The position numbers were made by a program, and so were the translations under genes. The notes under the pieces were generated by a model, which did not search any database, had not been told where the DNA came from, and worked only from the letters and a program-made list of their open reading frames with translations. A DNA stretch of 21,755 nucleotides. Source: CALXSC01 sp035470525. Its GTDB lineage: Bacteria; Pseudomonadota; Alphaproteobacteria; Rickettsiales; UBA1997. The stretch spans positions 1-21,755 of the forward strand of contig DATIQT010000004.1 in the NCBI GenBank assembly GCA_035470525.1, in the 5' to 3' direction. Each line of letters opens with the position of its first letter. Within the stretch, counting starts at the first letter, position 1. Positions 13,996 to 21,711 of the stretch are shown here, piece after piece.

Positions 13996-15744
13996 TTATT
14001 CACTTTCACTAGCTTTTTTGCTGGTTTTAGTGTTTTTTCCACTTTTTCCATCTTTTGCTTTTTTATTGCTTTCATCTTTTGCTTCATCGTTTTCATCATT
14101 TTCTTCATCTTCATCGTCTGTGGAATTCTCATTGGTGTTTTTATCTTCAGCATTTTCTTCAGTGTTGTCTTTAATATTAAACTTTTTCATCAGCTGGTTT
14201 TCTGTATCAATCCTTTCTATTGTGCTGTCAAAGTCTGTACTATTTCCTAGCTCTTCCATCGCTTCTTCTCTGGTTGACAGATTATTTTTTATCTTTTCAA
14301 CTACAGCATTTACTTCTTTTAATGGATCAACATGTGGTATTGGTGGACTTATGAATCTGCATTTATTTAATGCATTCATGTCTATTTGATATTCTGGACT
14401 ATTTTGTATTTTATCAAAGTTATTTATAGTTAAATTACCTTTTAAATTCTCAAGTAGAAAGAATGTTTTAAATGTTGGTTTGTATATTCCATCTATAACT
14501 ATGTTCTTTCTCATAATCTTTAATGTAGTTTCAAACATTTTAAGTGCTGCTCTGCTGGCACTGAAATTGTTTGAGAATAACATCACTGCAATTTCAAATG
14601 GAATATTTTGACTTGCAAATATGTATTTTGCATTTGCATCTAGGAATGCTTCAAAGTTTACATTTGGTCTTTTTGTATCAAATGACTTCATAGTCTTACC
14701 AACGCCTAGATTTATGAGAAGACCATTTGTCAGTTTTAATATTGCTTGTTTGGTGCTGTCTTCTAGTTCTGGATTATAAGCAGTACTTTTAACTAATTCT
14801 CTACCAACAAGTATTGGATTCTTTCCATCGCTTTGATCTGTATGTTCTATTACAGTTGCTAGTTTAGAATTAACTTCACTTGCGGTTACTTCATTTTCTG
14901 TATATTTTGAGAGTTGGTCTATTTTCTGAATAATTGAACATATAGATGATACACCTCTTACTTGACTTATTCTACTATTGTTAGCATATACGAGCCAAGC
15001 TTGAGTATTACCTTTACTATCTTTAGCAGTTATTCGTTCATTTGTTCCATTCTCTGTAGCTACATAATAAGCTACATGCTCTCCATTTTGATTAATTTCT
15101 ACTCCATCTATTACTTTGTTATTTGTATTAGTTGGTATTCCGCCACAGACATCTCTTCCATCTATTACTTGTAATTTAACTATGCCATCTTTTACTCTTC
15201 TAATTATAAGACAATCTCCACAGAGTAAAGTATTAATCATTACTGTAATTGCTATCGTATGAATATCACTTTGATTGTTATTTGAAACATATTTTGAATT
15301 ACAATAAATACCCCATATACTTTCAACATACTTTGTGAAGTCTGTATCTATATTTATGTTATACTTCTTTTTAAGAATTGTTTTATCTGGTTCATATTGA
15401 AGTTTTAAACCATCGCCTACAGCAAACTGAGTTAATCTATCTATTACTATCTTTGTTATATCTGTTGTAAGGTATAAGTTCCATGCACGATTTGCCATAC
15501 CATAGTAGTCTATGTCATACATTAAGGGTAGACCAAGAGTTCTAAAGTTCTTTTGACCATCAAAGTGTAGGTTGCCATAGTTGCCATAGCTACCATAATA
15601 ACCATTGTAGTTTGTGGGAGTGGGTTGGGGTGGAATGTCTGACTTTGCAATATTTAAAACTACATTGCTTTCCAATTTTTCTGTTGGCTGGGTAGTAGCT
15701 TCTTTTTGAATGTGTTTTGATTTAAAAAGTTTAAACATTTTCAT
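13996..15744 (-). CDS. Portal protein, lambda gpB family
   Basis: The 582-residue protein has the lambda portal pattern: LYLTTDITKIVIDRLTQFAVGDGLKLQ (about 88-115), LLCGDCLIIRRVKDGIVKLQVIDGRDV, a conserved VRGVSSI segment with helix QKIDQLSKYTENEV, and SRAALKMFETTLKIM in the crown-stem region. A Tyr/Gly-rich stretch (residues 45-58) is near the N-terminus. The last 60 residues run acidic (DDEDEENDENDE) then Lys-rich. It forms the dodecameric DNA channel at one head vertex and docks the terminase. The ATG at 15742-15744 overlaps the W-like gene by 14 bases, so they are co-translated; a second Met at codon 3 is an alternative. The plus-strand frame at 14018-14389 is its shadow. Confidence 0.9.
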   Translation of the reverse strand: MKMFKLFKSKHIQKEATTQPTEKLESNVVLNIAKSDIPPQPTPTNYNGYYGSYGNYGNLHFDGQKNFRTLGLPLMYDIDYYGMANRAWNLYLTTDITKIVIDRLTQFAVGDGLKLQYEPDKTILKKKYNINIDTDFTKYVESIWGIYCNSKYVSNNNQSDIHTIAITVMINTLLCGDCLIIRRVKDGIVKLQVIDGRDVCGGIPTNTNNKVIDGVEINQNGEHVAYYVATENGTNERITAKDSKGNTQAWLVYANNSRISQVRGVSSICSIIQKIDQLSKYTENEVTASEVNSKLATVIEHTDQSDGKNPILVGRELVKSTAYNPELEDSTKQAILKLTNGLLINLGVGKTMKSFDTKRPNVNFEAFLDANAKYIFASQNIPFEIAVMLFSNNFSASRAALKMFETTLKIMRKNIVIDGIYKPTFKTFFLLENLKGNLTINNFDKIQNSPEYQIDMNALNKCRFISPPIPHVDPLKEVNAVVEKIKNNLSTREEAMEELGNSTDFDSTIERIDTENQLMKKFNIKDNTEENAEDKNTNENSTDDEDEENDENDEAKDESNKKAKDGKSGKNTKTSKKASESE

Positions 15745-15967
15745 CTCTGATTATTATTACATTTAATTCTTTCTCTTCTTGAATCGCTTCATTGTACTTT
15801 CGTTCCCAATATTGAATCTGTTTCAATAGTTGTTCAGTGTTATAAACGACTCTTGTTACCGTTTGACCAGTGTTTAAACTGTATTCTGCAACTCCATTAT
15901 TTTTATTGGCTTCAATCATAGAATTACGGAGATTATCTAGGATGATTTTGATTTCTATGCTGTTCAT
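15731..15967 (-). CDS. Head-tail connector, lambda gpW-like
   Basis: A 78-residue protein (lambda W is 68) in the lambda W position, between large terminase and portal. It has an N-terminal helix (EIKIILDNLRNSMIEA), a short beta hairpin (VAEYSLNTGQTVTRVVY) and a second helix (NTEQLLKQIQYWERKYNEAI), the alpha-beta-beta-alpha order of W. W adds late to packaged heads and lets the neck bind. Its ATG starts directly after the terminase stop. Confidence 0.75.
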   Translation of the reverse strand: MNSIEIKIILDNLRNSMIEANKNNGVAEYSLNTGQTVTRVVYNTEQLLKQIQYWERKYNEAIQEEKELNVIIIRDENV

Positions 15968-18007
15968 TTAGTTTTTATTTTGTTTATTCTGTTCTTGTTT
16001 TAGGTATTCAAACACCTCTCTACTATTCTCAAACTGTCCGTTCTTTACTAACTCATTCACTAAAAACTCTGCACCACACAAACAATATACACACAAGTCA
16101 AATGCTTCATTTCTTCCGTGTTGTTCCCATTTAATGTTTATTGAACCATTTTCTAACTTTTCTTTTATTCGCCTTTCTGTAGTAAGTTGTCTAAAGTATT
16201 CTTCAGTATATTCTTTTGCAAATGTCATGTATCCATCTGGATAAGATTCATTAGTTCTCCATTCTGAATTTAAAAACCTTGCTATTTGATTCTTATATAG
16301 ACTTACATAAATCTCTAATAGGTATAATCCAGAATAACTATCAAGTTCTTTTAGATTAAATTTCTTATTTGTCAGTAATGTAGTATTAACTCCCTTTACT
16401 GGAATAAATACCCTTTCATCATCTCTTTGACAAAATTTATATACAAGGTCTGTCTTTTCTCCATCGCCACTGTCTATGAGAATTACTTTGACTAGCATTC
16501 CATTATGAAAGATTTCATCTTTAATTCTGAATAACTCTGTCCAACAATTATCTAATGGATCAGAAGTATTTCCTTTAAATACTCTGTGATCTATTCCCCA
16601 GCATCTCCATCTATCTCCATATGCTTTGATTTCTACTTCTAATCTATCATCTTGTATATCACATGCTCCTACAAGGAATAATGCTTCTTTTGGAATAACA
16701 TTGTTATTTCTATTTTCTTCTTTAAGTCTTCTTACTTTGTATATCTCTACACCTGCAATAGTTTCTTCAAATGGAAGACCAAGAGTAAGGTTATAGAAAG
16801 ACTGAAGTTTAACTGGATCTCTTCCTGCTTCAAGAAAGTCGGAGACACAATCTTCCCAGCTTTTGAATAATGAATAAAGAGCTGAAAGATGGTAGCTTCT
16901 GTAGTGTGGCTTCTTTGATTGTGTTGTTGGTATCCATTCACCTTTAAGAAGCATTTTCTTCTTATGATAGTCCTTTAGGTCTGCTCCACAATGTTTACAT
17001 CTATAGACTACTGAACTATAGTTTCCATTTTTACATTCTTCGGAGTTGAAGATTAGACCATAGGGCTTGGTTCTGATTCTTAAACTATTTTTATTGCTTT
17101 CACTACTATTATTTGTTTCAATTTCTGTAGCCTTGCTGTCTTCATAAAGTCCACCATCACTACTATAAAATATTAACTCTTGCTTTTGATGACAGAAAGG
17201 ACAAGGGACATAAAACTTTCTTTGGTCGCCTTTTTCATAAAATTCTTTTATGTTTGAACTGCAAGATAAAAGTGGAGTTGAGATATAACCTATCTTCCTT
17301 GTTCTACTATAACTTTCTGTTCTTTTTACTGCAAGATCTATTGGGCTACCCTCACCAGCAATACTTTTTGGATAGGCATCTAATTCATCAAGGAACAACT
17401 TTTTTATTGGAAGTGATCTCAGACTATTTCCATTATGGCAACCACTAATTCTCAAAAATCCGCCCAAGAAATCTACAAGCTCTGCAGTGTCTCCAGTTCT
17501 TCTACTATGTCTGTTGTCTGTTTCTGCAATGATTTTGTCTCTAAGATTACTATTATCTATTAAGTTATCAATCTTTATACTTTTGAAGTCTTTTAATAGT
17601 TTTAAATCTCCCGAAACTAACATCATTGGGCTAGGATCATGTGCAATGCTATAACCTATAACATTCTCAAAGATTGCTGTTGTAAATCCTAATTGGACAC
17701 CTTTCATTATTGCTATTTCTCTTATTGGGCTGTTCTTACTGAAACAATCTGCTATTTCTCTGGCATAGGGTGTATTGTCGTAGCTGAAGTTTCCAGTTAT
17801 GTTACTTACTTTACTTGTCATGAAACGATTCTTTTCTGCCCATTCTGAAACTTCAGGAAGTAAGTCTTTGGGAAGAAATGCTTTTATAGTTTTAAATATT
17901 TTTTTGATTTGGTCTTGTTCGTTTTGATCTTGTTTGGTTGTTTCTGTTTCTTGGTTTATTTGTTGACTTGTTTTTTTCTTATATGCTTTTTGACTTAGTT
18001 GTTTCAT
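15968..18007 (-). CDS. Terminase large subunit, lambda gpA family
   Basis: At 679 residues (lambda A is 641) it has the gpA layout. ATPase: Walker A-like MKGVQLGFTT (101-110) and Walker B LFLDELDAYP (204-213). A zinc-binding insert has CPFC (269-272) and CKHC (337-340). The nuclease domain starts with GACDIQDDRLEVEI, with Asp450 and Asp453 as metal ligands, and includes a late FDLCVYCLCGA segment. It cuts concatemeric DNA at cos and pumps it into the procapsid. Its ATG overlaps the small subunit stop (ATGA), the usual coupling. The first 45 residues are a Gln/Lys-rich extension. The gene is intact, so packaging is likely to be functional. Confidence 0.93.
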   Translation of the reverse strand: MKQLSQKAYKKKTSQQINQETETTKQDQNEQDQIKKIFKTIKAFLPKDLLPEVSEWAEKNRFMTSKVSNITGNFSYDNTPYAREIADCFSKNSPIREIAIMKGVQLGFTTAIFENVIGYSIAHDPSPMMLVSGDLKLLKDFKSIKIDNLIDNSNLRDKIIAETDNRHSRRTGDTAELVDFLGGFLRISGCHNGNSLRSLPIKKLFLDELDAYPKSIAGEGSPIDLAVKRTESYSRTRKIGYISTPLLSCSSNIKEFYEKGDQRKFYVPCPFCHQKQELIFYSSDGGLYEDSKATEIETNNSSESNKNSLRIRTKPYGLIFNSEECKNGNYSSVVYRCKHCGADLKDYHKKKMLLKGEWIPTTQSKKPHYRSYHLSALYSLFKSWEDCVSDFLEAGRDPVKLQSFYNLTLGLPFEETIAGVEIYKVRRLKEENRNNNVIPKEALFLVGACDIQDDRLEVEIKAYGDRWRCWGIDHRVFKGNTSDPLDNCWTELFRIKDEIFHNGMLVKVILIDSGDGEKTDLVYKFCQRDDERVFIPVKGVNTTLLTNKKFNLKELDSYSGLYLLEIYVSLYKNQIARFLNSEWRTNESYPDGYMTFAKEYTEEYFRQLTTERRIKEKLENGSINIKWEQHGRNEAFDLCVYCLCGAEFLVNELVKNGQFENSREVFEYLKQEQNKQNKN

Positions 18008-18651
18008 AATTTTAGAAATTCTTTTTCTGCCTTATTCACTGTTGCTTCTATTTCTTTTTGAAGTGACTTCGTTATGAGGTTTATAATTAATGGTTTAGGT
18101 TCTTCTTCAGTCTTTGTTATATCTATTAATTCATCAACTATGTTTATTGGAATCTCTACAATGTTTTTGGCTAGGTTTCCAATTGTTTTACTTATTATTC
18201 TATTTAGTAATTCTGTGTTGATGAGATCTCGTTTTCTCTGGCAAACTTCCATTTCTAAAAGTTCAGCTTTATATTTTTCGCTGTCTAGTTTATGTCGCTT
18301 GGTTTCATATTCTATGGTACTGAAGTTTGGATTGTCTTTTAGTGATTTGTTTGTTTTATTATCAACGATTGGTTTATTGTTTGTTGTGTTTTTAATAGGC
18401 TGGTTATTTGAATTATCTTCTTTTTTATTATTTAGTTTTAAATCTCTTTTTGTAATCCTTTCTTTATGTTGTTGAATCTCAAGTTTTTTGTTTGCTATGT
18501 ATTGTTCCATCTCTGGACCTGAGATATCTATTTTACCATTTACATCAACTTTGACTTCGCCTTTCTTTACCAGTCTACTTACTACTATTGGAAGACAACC
18601 GAGCAGATCTGCAAATTCTCTTTTTAAAAGTTTTGTTTTTTGTTTTATCAT
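18004..18651 (-). CDS. Terminase small subunit, lambda Nu1-like
   Basis: This 215-residue protein has an N-terminal winged helix-turn-helix (KREFADLLGCLPIVVSRLVKKGEVKV, residues about 10-35), an Asn/Lys linker (about 75-105), and a Nu1-type second half: FSTIEYETKRHKLDSEKYKAEL aligns with lambda Nu1 GTIEYERHRLTRAQADAQEL, followed by a helix with LNRIISKTIGNLAKNIVEIP. It binds the packaging site and places the large subunit. The Nu1 resemblance implies cos cutting, not headful packaging. A stop just before the ATG in frame fixes the start. Repeats directly upstream are good candidates for its binding sites. The plus-strand frame 18074-18475 is a shadow. Confidence 0.82.
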   Translation of the reverse strand: MIKQKTKLLKREFADLLGCLPIVVSRLVKKGEVKVDVNGKIDISGPEMEQYIANKKLEIQQHKERITKRDLKLNNKKEDNSNNQPIKNTTNNKPIVDNKTNKSLKDNPNFSTIEYETKRHKLDSEKYKAELLEMEVCQRKRDLINTELLNRIISKTIGNLAKNIVEIPINIVDELIDITKTEEEPKPLIINLITKSLQKEIEATVNKAEKEFLKL

Positions 18652-18662
18652 GTTTCATTGAA

Positions 18663-18739
18663 TATTCCTTGTATTATTCCTTGCTATTCCTTCACTATCT
18701 CTTGAACTATTCCTTTGACTATCCCTTTGACTATTTCTT
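18663..18739. repeat. Array of seven short repeats upstream of small terminase, candidate cosB-like sites
   Basis: The plus strand has TATTCCTT or a close variant starting at 18663, 18675, 18685, 18696 (TATCTCTT), 18708, 18720 (TATCCCTT) and 18732 (TATTTCTT). Starts are 10-12 bases apart, about one helical turn, so all copies would face the same side of the DNA. An eighth exact copy is at 18801-18808 next to the GC-rich block. Lambda cosB has several Nu1-binding R sites in the same interval. The array could also be read as a 12-base coding repeat (KGIV units), but stops close that frame on both sides. Confidence 0.55.
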
Positions 18740-18799
18740 TATTATTTTATTAGCTTTGTTTCAGTAGCTTCCGTTGTTGTATTTGCAATGTCCGTCTAT

Positions 18800-18943
18800 C
18801 TATTCCTTGAAAAATAACTTGGGGAGTGCGTATGCGGGGCGGTCGCCAAATTTAACCGCGAGGCATTTGAATGTCGCACAGTACCTTTGATGTGCTGTGG
18901 TGTGTGTATTGTGTAGTGCTGGTTGGTGTGGTGTGTTGGTCAT
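18800..18943 (-). CDS. Possible 47-residue ORF across the GC-rich block
   Basis: From ATG at 18941-18943 a frame runs to a TAG at 18800-18802. The first 20 residues are Thr/His/Pro-rich (MTNTPHQPALHNTHTTAHQR) and the rest reads CLAVKFGDRPAYALPKLFFKE near its end. It lacks a Shine-Dalgarno and its base use differs from every neighbour, so it may be imported, a piece of a dispersed repeat, or a chance frame across the packaging site. I recognise no family. Confidence 0.25.
   Translation of the reverse strand: MTNTPHQPALHNTHTTAHQRYCATFKCLAVKFGDRPAYALPKLFFKE
18821..18863. other. GC-rich dyad, candidate cosN cutting site
   Basis: A GC-rich island in an otherwise AT-rich window. The core GGCGGTCGCC (18838-18847) is a near-perfect dyad (GGCG/CGCC arms), preceded by CGG. 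A wider pair GCGGT (18839-18843) and ACCGC (18855-18859) also exists. CGGGGCGG is shared with the lambda cosN strand (CGGGGCGGCGACC), and on the sense strand GGCGACC is shared with it too. The site lies about 190 bases upstream of the small terminase start, as lambda cosN does from Nu1. I infer a cos site; the island could instead be coding (see the overlapping short ORF) or a host repeat. Confidence 0.45.
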
Positions 18944-19010
18944 GGTATTTGGTTTGTTTGTTGTTGTTTTTATTTGTTTTTATTTATCTTTTGTTGTTTG
19001 TTTTGTTTTA

Positions 19011-19850
19011 TTAATAGTTCCTTATTTTTATACTAAATGCTCTTGCATTACTGTCTATTACATTCTGTGCTACTTGTGTGTAGATTTTATTCATGTTGTT
19101 TAGTTCGCTTTCGTATGTTGGTTTGAGCCATTCTCTTTTCTTGATGTGTGTTTGTTTGTTGTTGAATGAATAAAACTTGGTTATTTGTAGTTTATTATTT
19201 ATTGTATTGTTTGTTGCGCTGTTATTGTTGCTCTTGTTATTATTGTTATTATCACCTTGCTTTGTTATTCTGAATATTCCTACTTTATTGTTCTTTGTGT
19301 ATGCTATGATTGGTTTGCTATTATTGTTCCATGTCTTTATTCTATTGTGTGCTATAAGCATTGATATTCTACTTAGTTCTAGTGTCTCTTGATTTGTGTC
19401 AAATCTGAATGTTCTCAGTATGTTGCTTGCTGGTGCTGGTTTTAAGTTAGCGAGTCTGTTTTCTTTTTTTATTGTTTTGTTAAATGTATTTCCAGTTCTT
19501 ATTGTTTTAAGTCCTAGTGTTGTATGCTTTGTTTTTGATGTTACTGTTTGTCCTAATTCATTTTCTTCAAGGATAGTCTTTGTATTATTATTTCCTGCAT
19601 TCGCGAGTTGTCCTACCATTGCATTCATGGTATTCATATCATAACCAATTGCTTTAGTATATCTTATACTCATTGGTGCAAAGTTATTTCTTTTTATGAA
19701 CTTAGTTTGGATTGTCTCTTTTTTTAGTTTATTATTTATGTTGTAGGCTGTGGTATTAAGAACTCTATTCATTATTTCGGGGAATGAGATTATTTTTATC
19801 TTGATGAGATTGTTTCCGAATTGTTTGAGTTGATTGGTGTTTATTTGCAT
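19011..19850 (-). CDS. Phage virion / minor tail Z-like protein (tentative)
   Basis: The 279-residue basic protein resembles the Z-like minor tail/virion proteins seen in many prophages: an N-terminal ALNxTA-type helix (VLNTTAYNINNKLKKETIQTKF, about 30-51) followed by APMSIRYTKA, a middle LLKPAPAS/GIFRITK-type pair of strands, and a C-terminal LQITKFYSFN...helix (ESELNNMNKIYTQVAQNVID). An Asn-only tract is near residues 200-218. Such proteins act at the head-proximal tail end. It lies upstream of the terminase block, not in the tail block, which is unusual if it is a tail protein. The 359-base gap after it (18652-19010) holds the candidate cos region; the first part of that gap (about 18944-19010) is only A/C-rich on the sense strand. 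Confidence 0.5.
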   Translation of the reverse strand: MQINTNQLKQFGNNLIKIKIISFPEIMNRVLNTTAYNINNKLKKETIQTKFIKRNNFAPMSIRYTKAIGYDMNTMNAMVGQLANAGNNNTKTILEENELGQTVTSKTKHTTLGLKTIRTGNTFNKTIKKENRLANLKPAPASNILRTFRFDTNQETLELSRISMLIAHNRIKTWNNNSKPIIAYTKNNKVGIFRITKQGDNNNNNKSNNNSATNNTINNKLQITKFYSFNNKQTHIKKREWLKPTYESELNNMNKIYTQVAQNVIDSNARAFSIKIRNY

Positions 19851-19892
19851 GGGTGTTTATCTTTTTTCTTTTTTATCTTTTTTCATTTTGTT

Positions 19893-20180
19893 TCAGTCTT
19901 TATCATTTTTCTTGTTATTCTCTCCCAATACATCTTTGATCAATTCTACAGCTCTTAAATCTCCCTTTACTGCCTTTGCTACAGTATTAATTGCAATGAC
20001 TTCTTTTATTGTTGCTGTTTCGCCTTTATCGTTTGTTGACTCTTTATTTAACAACATTTCAAATATTTCTCTGAATTTCTTTTGTTCTCTTCGCTTTTCT
20101 CCAGACTTTATTCCGCCTTTTTTACCAATTTCTCGTGCTTTGCTCGTGCTTAGTTTTCTGAGATTTTTTTTATTAACCAT
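19893..20180 (-). CDS. Small basic KGG-motif phage protein
   Basis: A 95-residue protein with SKAREIGKKGGIKSGEKRREQKKF at residues about 13-36, the KGG-type pattern (x-GxKGG-x-xSG) often found in phage small proteins next to terminase genes, followed by a helix-rich region (IFEMLLNKE, then IAINTVAKAVKGDLRAVELIKDVLG). The second half looks like small packaging or DNA-binding phage proteins of unknown role. No strong Shine-Dalgarno is seen. A plus-strand frame across it (19834-20259) is a shadow. Confidence 0.66.
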   Translation of the reverse strand: MVNKKNLRKLSTSKAREIGKKGGIKSGEKRREQKKFREIFEMLLNKESTNDKGETATIKEVIAINTVAKAVKGDLRAVELIKDVLGENNKKNDKD

Positions 20181-20188
20181 ATTCTATG

Positions 20189-20282
20189 TCATATTTTTTA
20201 TACTTTGGTTGGGTTTTTGTATTATTTGTTTTATTTGTGAAGATTTTAATGGATTATAATTCATCTTTTTTATATTTTGGTT
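20189..20282. repeat. Pair of 22-base direct repeats flanking the gap after the methyltransferase
   Basis: The segments at 20189-20210 (TCATATTTTTTATACTTTGG plus TT) and 20261-20282 agree at 20 of 22 bases. One lies just after the methyltransferase stop and the other just before the KGG gene start, so they bracket the 104-base gap. They may be traces of a past deletion between duplicated sequence. The gap itself has no supported gene; one 26-codon frame lacks a ribosome binding site. Confidence 0.5.
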
Positions 20283-20284
20283 TT

Positions 20285-21679
20285 TTATAGATCATTATAT
20301 TTAACTCCGTCACTTCTTACTGCATCTTGCTTTGTTAAATTCTGCCACCTTTCAATTATAACATCACAATAGTGTGGGTCTAGTTCCATCATGTAGCATT
20401 GTCTATCTAATTGTTCGCTTGCAATCAGTGTTGAACCGCTACCGCCAAATAGGTCTACTATAAGGTCTTTTCTTTTACTGCTATTTATTATGAGTTTGCC
20501 TATTAATTTAATAGGTTTCATTGTTGGATGTAGATCACTCTTGTTTGGTTTATCACAATGAATTACTGATGTTGGCTTTGTATCATCTGTTTGAAGTATG
20601 TCTTGTAGCATTTTAAGTAATTCATCTTTCTTTAACTTTGTTAAATCAACCTCATCTTCAAATACAGAACTATTTGTTCTAGTATCTATGAAGTAATGAC
20701 CATTGCCTTTTTTCCAACCATAGAGTATTGGCTCATGTTTATTTTGATAATCTTGTCTACCCATTACAAAGTGATTTTTTACCCATATTATAGTTTGACT
20801 GAAGTAAAAGCCTGTATCTATAAATGATTTGGTGAAGTTTATTCTCTCGCTATCACTATGGAAGACATAAATTGCCCCTCCATCTTTTAAGACTAAATCA
20901 TTATAGTTTTTGAAGACTTTGAATAAGAAGTTATAAAAGTCTTCTTTACTCATTTCATCATTTAGGATTTTATCAAAGTTTTTACTTTTATCATAGGCTA
21001 CATTATATGGTGGATCGGTGATGACTAAGTCTGCTTGTTTATAGTTTGATTTTTCTTTATCTTCTTTGGTATTTTTGTCTTTAGTATCTATTCTGTCTTT
21101 AATGTTTTGATTCTTATAATTACTCATTAATCTTTTTACTGATTCTGAGTCTGTAGTATCTCCACACATCAATTTGTGATTATTACCATTACTACTTAAT
21201 ATGAATACATCACCAAGTTTTGTTTTAGGTTGTTTGGGTATATCTGGTAGTTCATCACTATCATCTATCATTTCATCAACTTTATTCTCTTCAGTTTTAA
21301 ACTCTAACTTATCAAGTTGTTCATCATTAAATCCCCAAGATTCTAAATCACTTATATTGAAGTTAGAAAGCAATAAGTCAAAGTTCCATTCTCCAGTATT
21401 AGAGTTTAGTCTTATGTTTAATTCTCTTTCTTGTTCTATGTTAAGATTGACAATTACACATTCTACCTCTTCTATATGAAGTTTGATTAATTCTCGTACT
21501 CTGAAGTGTCCACCAATAATAATATTCTGTCTGTCTGGATTCTCATTTACAATTATTGGTTCTATACAACCATACTTTTGAAGACTTTCCGAGAGTGCTT
21601 TCTCTTGTTGCTTGCTTGCCTTTCTTGGATTGTATTCTGATGGTATGAGATCTGTGAGTTTTTTGGTTTCAATTTTCAT
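20285..21679 (-). CDS. ParB-domain / DNA methyltransferase fusion
   Basis: The 464-residue protein has two parts. Residues 1-95 form a ParB/Srx-like domain (LIPSEYNPRKASKQQEKAL and IIIGGHFRVREL). Residues about 155-450 form an N4/N6 amino-methyltransferase with motif IV TDPPY (221-225), HPTMKP (384-389) and motif I DLFGGSGST (409-417), giving the beta-class motif order. A charged Lys/Asp insert is at about 190-212. It would add methyl groups to adenine or cytosine amino groups in DNA, probably protecting phage DNA from host restriction; the target sequence is not readable. No restriction nuclease is nearby, so it is an orphan enzyme. Such fusions are common upstream of phage terminase genes. 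Confidence 0.9.
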   Translation of the reverse strand: MKIETKKLTDLIPSEYNPRKASKQQEKALSESLQKYGCIEPIIVNENPDRQNIIIGGHFRVRELIKLHIEEVECVIVNLNIEQERELNIRLNSNTGEWNFDLLLSNFNISDLESWGFNDEQLDKLEFKTEENKVDEMIDDSDELPDIPKQPKTKLGDVFILSSNGNNHKLMCGDTTDSESVKRLMSNYKNQNIKDRIDTKDKNTKEDKEKSNYKQADLVITDPPYNVAYDKSKNFDKILNDEMSKEDFYNFLFKVFKNYNDLVLKDGGAIYVFHSDSERINFTKSFIDTGFYFSQTIIWVKNHFVMGRQDYQNKHEPILYGWKKGNGHYFIDTRTNSSVFEDEVDLTKLKKDELLKMLQDILQTDDTKPTSVIHCDKPNKSDLHPTMKPIKLIGKLIINSSKRKDLIVDLFGGSGSTLIASEQLDRQCYMMELDPHYCDVIIERWQNLTKQDAVRSDGVKYNDL

Positions 21680-21711
21680 GATGGGTTTTAGTTGGTTTAA
21701 TTGGTTTTATA

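Noticed and set aside
14018..14389. Plus-strand 123-codon Ser/Phe-rich frame
   Set aside because: Shadow of the acidic, Lys-rich portal C-terminus.
18663..18739. Repeat array as a CRISPR or as a KGIV-repeat peptide
   Set aside because: Units are only about 12 bases with no spacers of constant size, so not CRISPR. The reading frame is closed by stops on both sides and has no start.
19834..20259. Plus-strand 141-codon hydrophobic frame resembling a membrane protein
   Set aside because: It is the complement of the basic KGG gene and adjacent AT-rich gaps. The minus-strand frame has recognisable phage-protein pattern.
20186..20266. Minus-strand 26-codon ORF in the gap after the methyltransferase
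   Set aside because: No ribosome binding site, and it spans the direct repeat and low-complexity A-rich sequence.
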